Below, in pieces: positions 59,321 to 64,000 of a stretch of 64,000 nucleotides of DNA. Positions within the stretch are counted from its first letter, which is position 1. Every line of letters begins with the position of its first letter. The notes beneath the pieces were generated by a model, which worked only from the letters and a program-made list of their open reading frames with translations, did no database searches and was not told where the DNA came from. The translations under genes were made by a program, and so were the position numbers. The DNA is from Theocolax elegans (taxonomy: Eukaryota; Arthropoda; Insecta; Hymenoptera; Cerocephalidae): assembly GCA_026168455.1 (NCBI GenBank), contig CM047428.1, positions 689,501 through 753,500 of the forward strand. Direction: 5' to 3'.

Positions 59321-60602
59321 TATCATATTACTTACAGCTGCGTACGGATACCATCAGACATATCTGTAATATTTATAAATTTAAGAAATTTAAGTTTGTG
59401 TGTTTATTTTGTTTAATAATTTGAGTTGCTATGACTGCTAGAGGTACAAAGTGTGTGCATTATGTACTGTTGGACTAACCATGGTCTATAAAAGAATTGA
59501 AAGTTTTTCTAAAACATATACAAAATTTAAATAAAAAATTGAAGTGAGAAAATGCTAATAAAAGTGAACAAAATTTGGTCAGAAGAAGTCAAAGATTAAT
59601 AACAACTGTAAATATAAATTCTTGTCAGAACCTGAAAATCTATTATTCTATAAGTTTTTAAACAGTGTATCCGACGTTATTTCAATAAATTTTATTTTAA
59701 AATAGAATATGATAAGTGTAGACGAGAATTGAATCTGTATTTTTCGGGTTGAAGAATGGGATGTTTTTCGATTATGCTATTTGGATCATTTAATGTTCAT
59801 GTAAACGGATATAGAAACAGGGAATACAAAATCCGAATGTTTCGATTAAATCGATAGTATTTGTTTTTTTTTTTAATATCCCTCTGTAACGCTTTCGTGT
59901 TTGCTTTCAATATCATAATTGCTTTCAATTTTTAAAATTTTTTGAGAAGTCGCAAGGATTAATTTTAAATCTGATTATTATCGATAAAAGTGATTATTTT
60001 TAAATATAAGATTTAGTTGAGTAATTTTCGCTTTTATGTATGTCAATTAGTCATCCTATTTCGTAAAATATTTTAATAGATTCAATAAATAACGACAAAA
60101 AAAACTTTAAAAGAATTTTAAAAAAGTAAAATGATTATTTATTAATTAATTTAAAATTAATTATTTTGAAAATATCTCTCTGTAAGCTCCTGATTTATCA
60201 TTTAAGCATTGCCCTTATCAATTTTTTAGATTTTTAGTTCCGTAATTGTAAAAAAAGATTTTACTTAGCGAGCCCTGAGATAAATTGAAATTAAGGCAGG
60301 GAGATAAGGACCTTAGGAACGCCACATTATGCAACTGGTGAGGTTCGAGTATGTCATCTGATATGGACCGTAAAAGGCTGTTGAGGCACCTGTCAAGTCC
60401 CTTGTGATAGATTTAAAACAATTTCCGATCGGGAAGTTATAATACATATAAAATTTAAAACATCATCGGATTCGTATGTGTATACTATGTGTACAGCTTA
60501 TATCGTCTGTATAGTAAAATCACCCAGGGGAACAGATCGTATAACAGCTCAACCGAGTCAACCTGAAAACACGTTAACGAGTGGTGCGCGCACCTGTATA
60601 TG

Positions 60603-60667
<65 letters not shown>

Positions 60668-61053
60668 GTTTCCAAGTGAAAAGCGAATTTACCTTCAGTG
60701 CGTGTGAGCGTAAAGAGTGAGAGAGAGAGAGAGACTGAGAGAGGTTTTACGAAGCGAACGTTGGTGGCCAGAGATTTTCTCTTCCCCGCACGAGTTTAAC
60801 AGCCGCATTTCTCTTTCAAAGTCAATGCTGCTGGACCATCGTATATATCCACACAACGGAGAGCTAAAGAAGAAAGTGGGAGAGGTAGAGAGAGAGAGAG
60901 AGGTATAGACCCGAAGTAAGATGAATGTTGACTTTCAGTGCCGCCGCGAGTTTTATCCCCCCCCCCCCCCCACTTCCCTTTTTTTTCGGCCACCCCATAT
61001 ATACATTTATATATTTACGCGACGACCAACTTTCAAATGAAAAAAAAGGAAGG

Positions 61054-61095
<42 letters not shown>
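59321..61095. other. Non-coding interval with CT, GA, TA and poly-C tracts
   Basis: No gene supported. (CT)n lies at 60603-60650, followed by (TA)n to about 60666; GA runs occur near 60719-60735 and 60887-60902; a run of 15 C is at 60957-60971; and (TA)n at about 61056-61095 adjoins the foldback element. 60265-60440 is less AT-rich and unexplained. Confidence 0.5.
60957..60971. repeat. Poly-C run of 15
   Basis: Uninterrupted C15 (G15 on the other strand), followed by a CACTTCCC and T-rich stretch. Such runs are rare in this AT-rich window. Confidence 0.95.
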
Positions 61096-61097
<2 letters not shown>

Positions 61098-62180
61098 GGT
61101 ATTCCACGTGAAGTGGTCCGATCAAAATTTTAAAATGCACCAAATTTTGGGTACACTTTGCAAAAGTTTTTCAGAATACAGAAAAAAATTTTTAGGTACT
61201 GGAATCTATTTGCTCAAAAGTTATTCTAACCTTAAAAAGTGAATTTTTCCATATTTTTTCCAACACCAGCTGGGTTTACCGCTATATAACTCAAAATCTA
61301 TCAACTTTTACTATAGAACATTATATGTAACATTCGTTGCTAATTATATCTAGAATTTATTCTTCTGGGTTAGAATTTCTAATCTCAAGGTCAATGTTAC
61401 ATAAACTACATGTCAATATTCAACTTGAAAAAAGTGCAAGTGCGCCACCTTTGATTTTTTCATCCAAAAGTCTAAAAGAAAGCTTGGAGCAATACCTTTC
61501 AAATGGTCTGTAGCATTTTTATGGCCTCCAATTCTGTAAAAAGTTATGACAATTTAAAGAAAGACAAAAAATTCACAAAAATTAACATGGTAATTCCCAT
61601 TTAAATTTTTTAAAAAATTTCGTGTTTTAAAAAGTTATGACAATTTAAAGAAAGACAAAAAATTCACAAAAATTAACATGGTAATTCCCATTTAAATTTT
61701 TTAAAAAATTTCGTGTTTCTTTAAATTGTCATAACTTTTTACAGAATTGGAGGCCATAAAAATGCTACAGACCATTTGAAAGGTATTGCTCCAAGCTTTC
61801 TTTTAGACTTTTGGATGAAAAAATCAAAGGTGGCGCACTTGCACTTTTTTCAAGTTGAATATTGACATGTAGTTTATGTAACATTGACCTTGAGATTAGA
61901 AATTCTAACCCAGAAGAATAAATTCTAGATATAATTAGCAACGAATGTTACATATAATGTTCTATAGTAAAAGTTGATAGATTTTGAGTTATATAGCGGT
62001 AAACCCAGCTGGTGTTGAAAAAAATATGGAAAAATTCACTTTTTGAGGTTAGAATAACTTTTGAGCAAATAGATTCCAGTACCTAAAAATTTTTTTCTGT
62101 ATTCTGAAAAACATTTGCAAAGTGTACCCAAAATTTGGTGCATTTTAAAATTTTGATCGGACCACTTCACGTGGAATACC

Positions 62181-62182
<2 letters not shown>
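61096..62182. mobile_element. Long foldback element, copy 2, with duplicated centre
   Basis: Ends GGGGTATTCCACGTGAAGTG and its exact inverse. The arms are about 465 bp and nearly identical to each other and to those of 30827-31810. The asymmetric centre is in the opposite orientation to copy 1 and is present twice in tandem (a unit of about 90 bp starting near AAAAAGTTATGACAATTTAA at 61538 and again at 61628). Both ends abut TA repeats. Non-coding. Confidence 0.9.
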
Positions 62183-62216
<34 letters not shown>

Positions 62217-63499
62217 AAGACTCTTTTCTCACGTCGGCGAGTGAATATAAGGTCACGTGAACTATATAATACTCTTTCCTTTATTGTTATATATTTTCAT
62301 TCGATATTACCACGAGATGATCCTTATTTCGATTTTTTTTTGCTTAATTCAATCGTGAATGAACCGTTTCGGTATATATATAGAAACGATTTCCGTTTGC
62401 GAACCTCTCAAAGTAACCCCCGGTATATATATATAAGCGAAGAGAAAATAAAAACACCTATCAGGAAGAAGAGGCAATGTAAAACGAGAGAAAATAAGGA
62501 GATCTCTCTTTTTCTCTCTATATCTCTCGAAAAAAGTTTTTCGAGACTTTTTCAAGCATTTCCTAGGATAACCACGCAAGGATTCGCGATGAATCCGCTA
62601 TATATATATTATTACGGAATTAAATAATGTAAATCATTGAACAAAAAACAACACAAGTACTCGAACGATTTTATGAGATGTAATTTATAGGTTTAGAATA
62701 TTTAGAAACAATCGATCCAAAAAGAAGAAACGAAGAATAATTATAGTTGTAACATTATATCGTATATTTAATTTTATAGGTGAGGATATATCTCTTATAA
62801 AAGAATGGGTATAAAAGTGAATCGAAAATAAGATTGATTTCATTGGCAGGACTGTGATCATGAGATCATTTAATATTTAAAAGGTTACATTGCAAAAATT
62901 GAAATGTTTATATAAAAAATTATACTTAAAAGAAATGCGCTTATAATAAAGAATAAATCTAATATCCTGTAAGCTGTTAAAAATACAAATATTATTATAC
63001 AATTATAAAAAATTAATTTTTAAACATTTATAATGCTGGATTTTTAGTTTTACAACCCTTATACAAGAATTATAATACTAATCTGAAGGATTACTATAAA
63101 TTTATAAACATTATTATTATAATAATTGAAGATACGTATTTAATATAAAAAATATATCAATAAATCATAACTGAGATTATAATGATTAATGTGATTAATT
63201 GACAGTGACAAGTTTGTGAAATCAAAATAAAGAATGATACTCAAATCAAGCGAATTATATATTTGTCGTAACAAAAAAACAAACATCGTTATCGAATTAT
63301 TTATCTATAAAAAATCGTCTACATACGATAGATATATTCTTTCAAAAAGGAAGTAGAATTAATTAATTTGAAAAAGTGAAATAGAATGATAATTTAAGGG
63401 TATAATAAACAAGGAAATTAATGTCCTATCAATAACAGTACCATAGAGTCCCCGCTCTATATTATCTCAGCATTATATCACCGAAAGGAAAACGAAAAA

Positions 63500-63530
<31 letters not shown>

Positions 63531-64000
63531 GGTACTTAGACTTTATACATATTTAAATTTAATGCACTTAAAAAATCGGTATCATTTGCATGTAAAAAGC
63601 TGTTTATCGTGGACCACGCGCACTTTATTAGAGAACACCCTAAGGAAAATTGTGTAAGAAAGAGGAGATAAGAAATAAACGCGAGTGAGTGAGAGAAGAA
63701 GTAGAGGAAGAAGAAGAAGGAGGAGGAGGAGGAGGAGGAGAAGTAGGAGGAGAAGAAGAAGAAAAGAGGCGGAAAGTGCAGAGGATATGGATTGGACAGA
63801 TCGAAAGGCTCCAATTTCTTGCTCGACGTACCGCTCGTAAAGTTCCCCCTTTCTCTCTTTCTTATCTTCAAAAAAGAAATGGGGCGTAAAACTTTGAATG
63901 CCCCGCGAGTTACCCAGAGTTTACGGGTAGGAGAAAGAGGTTCGATATCATTTTACTTTTCACCTCTCACTTTTACACGGTCAACCGTAACTATATATAT
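62183..64000. other. Terminal non-coding interval
   Basis: AT-rich with TA runs (62183-62212, 63510-63531). 63690-63775 is an almost pure purine tract. Open frames overlapping it on both strands are low-complexity products. No gene recognised. Confidence 0.5.
63690..63775. repeat. Homopurine GGA/GAA tract
   Basis: About 85 bp of nearly uninterrupted purines built from GAA and GGA units, with partial mirror symmetry (GAAGAAGAAGAAGGAGGAGG against GGAGGAGAAGAAGAAGAA). Such mirror purine tracts can form triplex DNA; that is inference. Confidence 0.8.

Overview
This is an AT-rich nuclear genomic window from an animal, almost certainly an insect. It has compact multi-exon genes with short GT-AG introns, very abundant GA/CT and TA microsatellites, an insect-type LINE whose ORF1 carries a baculovirus-FP-like C-terminal domain, and many foldback and SINE repeats. 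Hymenoptera is plausible but the sequence alone does not prove it. There are no prokaryotic genes and no CRISPR arrays.

Layout. 1-10.4 kb is AT-rich non-coding DNA with repeats: a dispersed repeat, a palindromic MITE, a second inverted repeat, a GC-rich ~51-bp minisatellite and a tRNA-headed SINE. 10.5-23.5 kb is the gene-dense part. It holds the last four exons of DPAGT1/ALG7 (+), then TOM70 (-, 8 exons, complete), TBC1D23 (+, 9 exons, complete, head-to-head with TOM70 across a ~950-bp shared upstream region), and an SLC35A-type nucleotide-sugar transporter (+, 6 exons, complete). I rebuilt these models from splice sites, and the joined exons of the three complete genes each sum to a multiple of three.

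23.5-64 kb is a gene-poor, repeat-rich zone. It contains a ~1.5-kb tandem duplication (26.8-29.8 kb), two long near-perfect foldback elements (30.8-31.8 and 61.1-62.2 kb) with a diverged relative (39.4-40.0 kb), a TIR element with an internal duplication (36.2-36.55 kb), further SINEs, a small three-exon reading frame broken by one TAG (40.6-41.0 kb), and a structurally intact LINE on the minus strand (about 42-47 kb). Long purine/pyrimidine tracts are frequent.

How the genes relate. The four cellular genes are secretory or mitochondrial housekeeping genes: dolichol-linked N-glycan initiation, mitochondrial outer-membrane import receptor, endosome-to-Golgi vesicle tethering, and nucleotide-sugar transport. 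No operon-like link is implied; the head-to-head TOM70/TBC1D23 pair may share a promoter.

The most unusual signal is in the LINE. ORF1 and ORF2 lie in the same frame and are separated only by one TGA followed by CTA, the known readthrough-prone UGA-CUA context. ORF2 has no ATG upstream of its first catalytic endonuclease motif. This suggests that the polymerase ORF is made by stop-codon readthrough.
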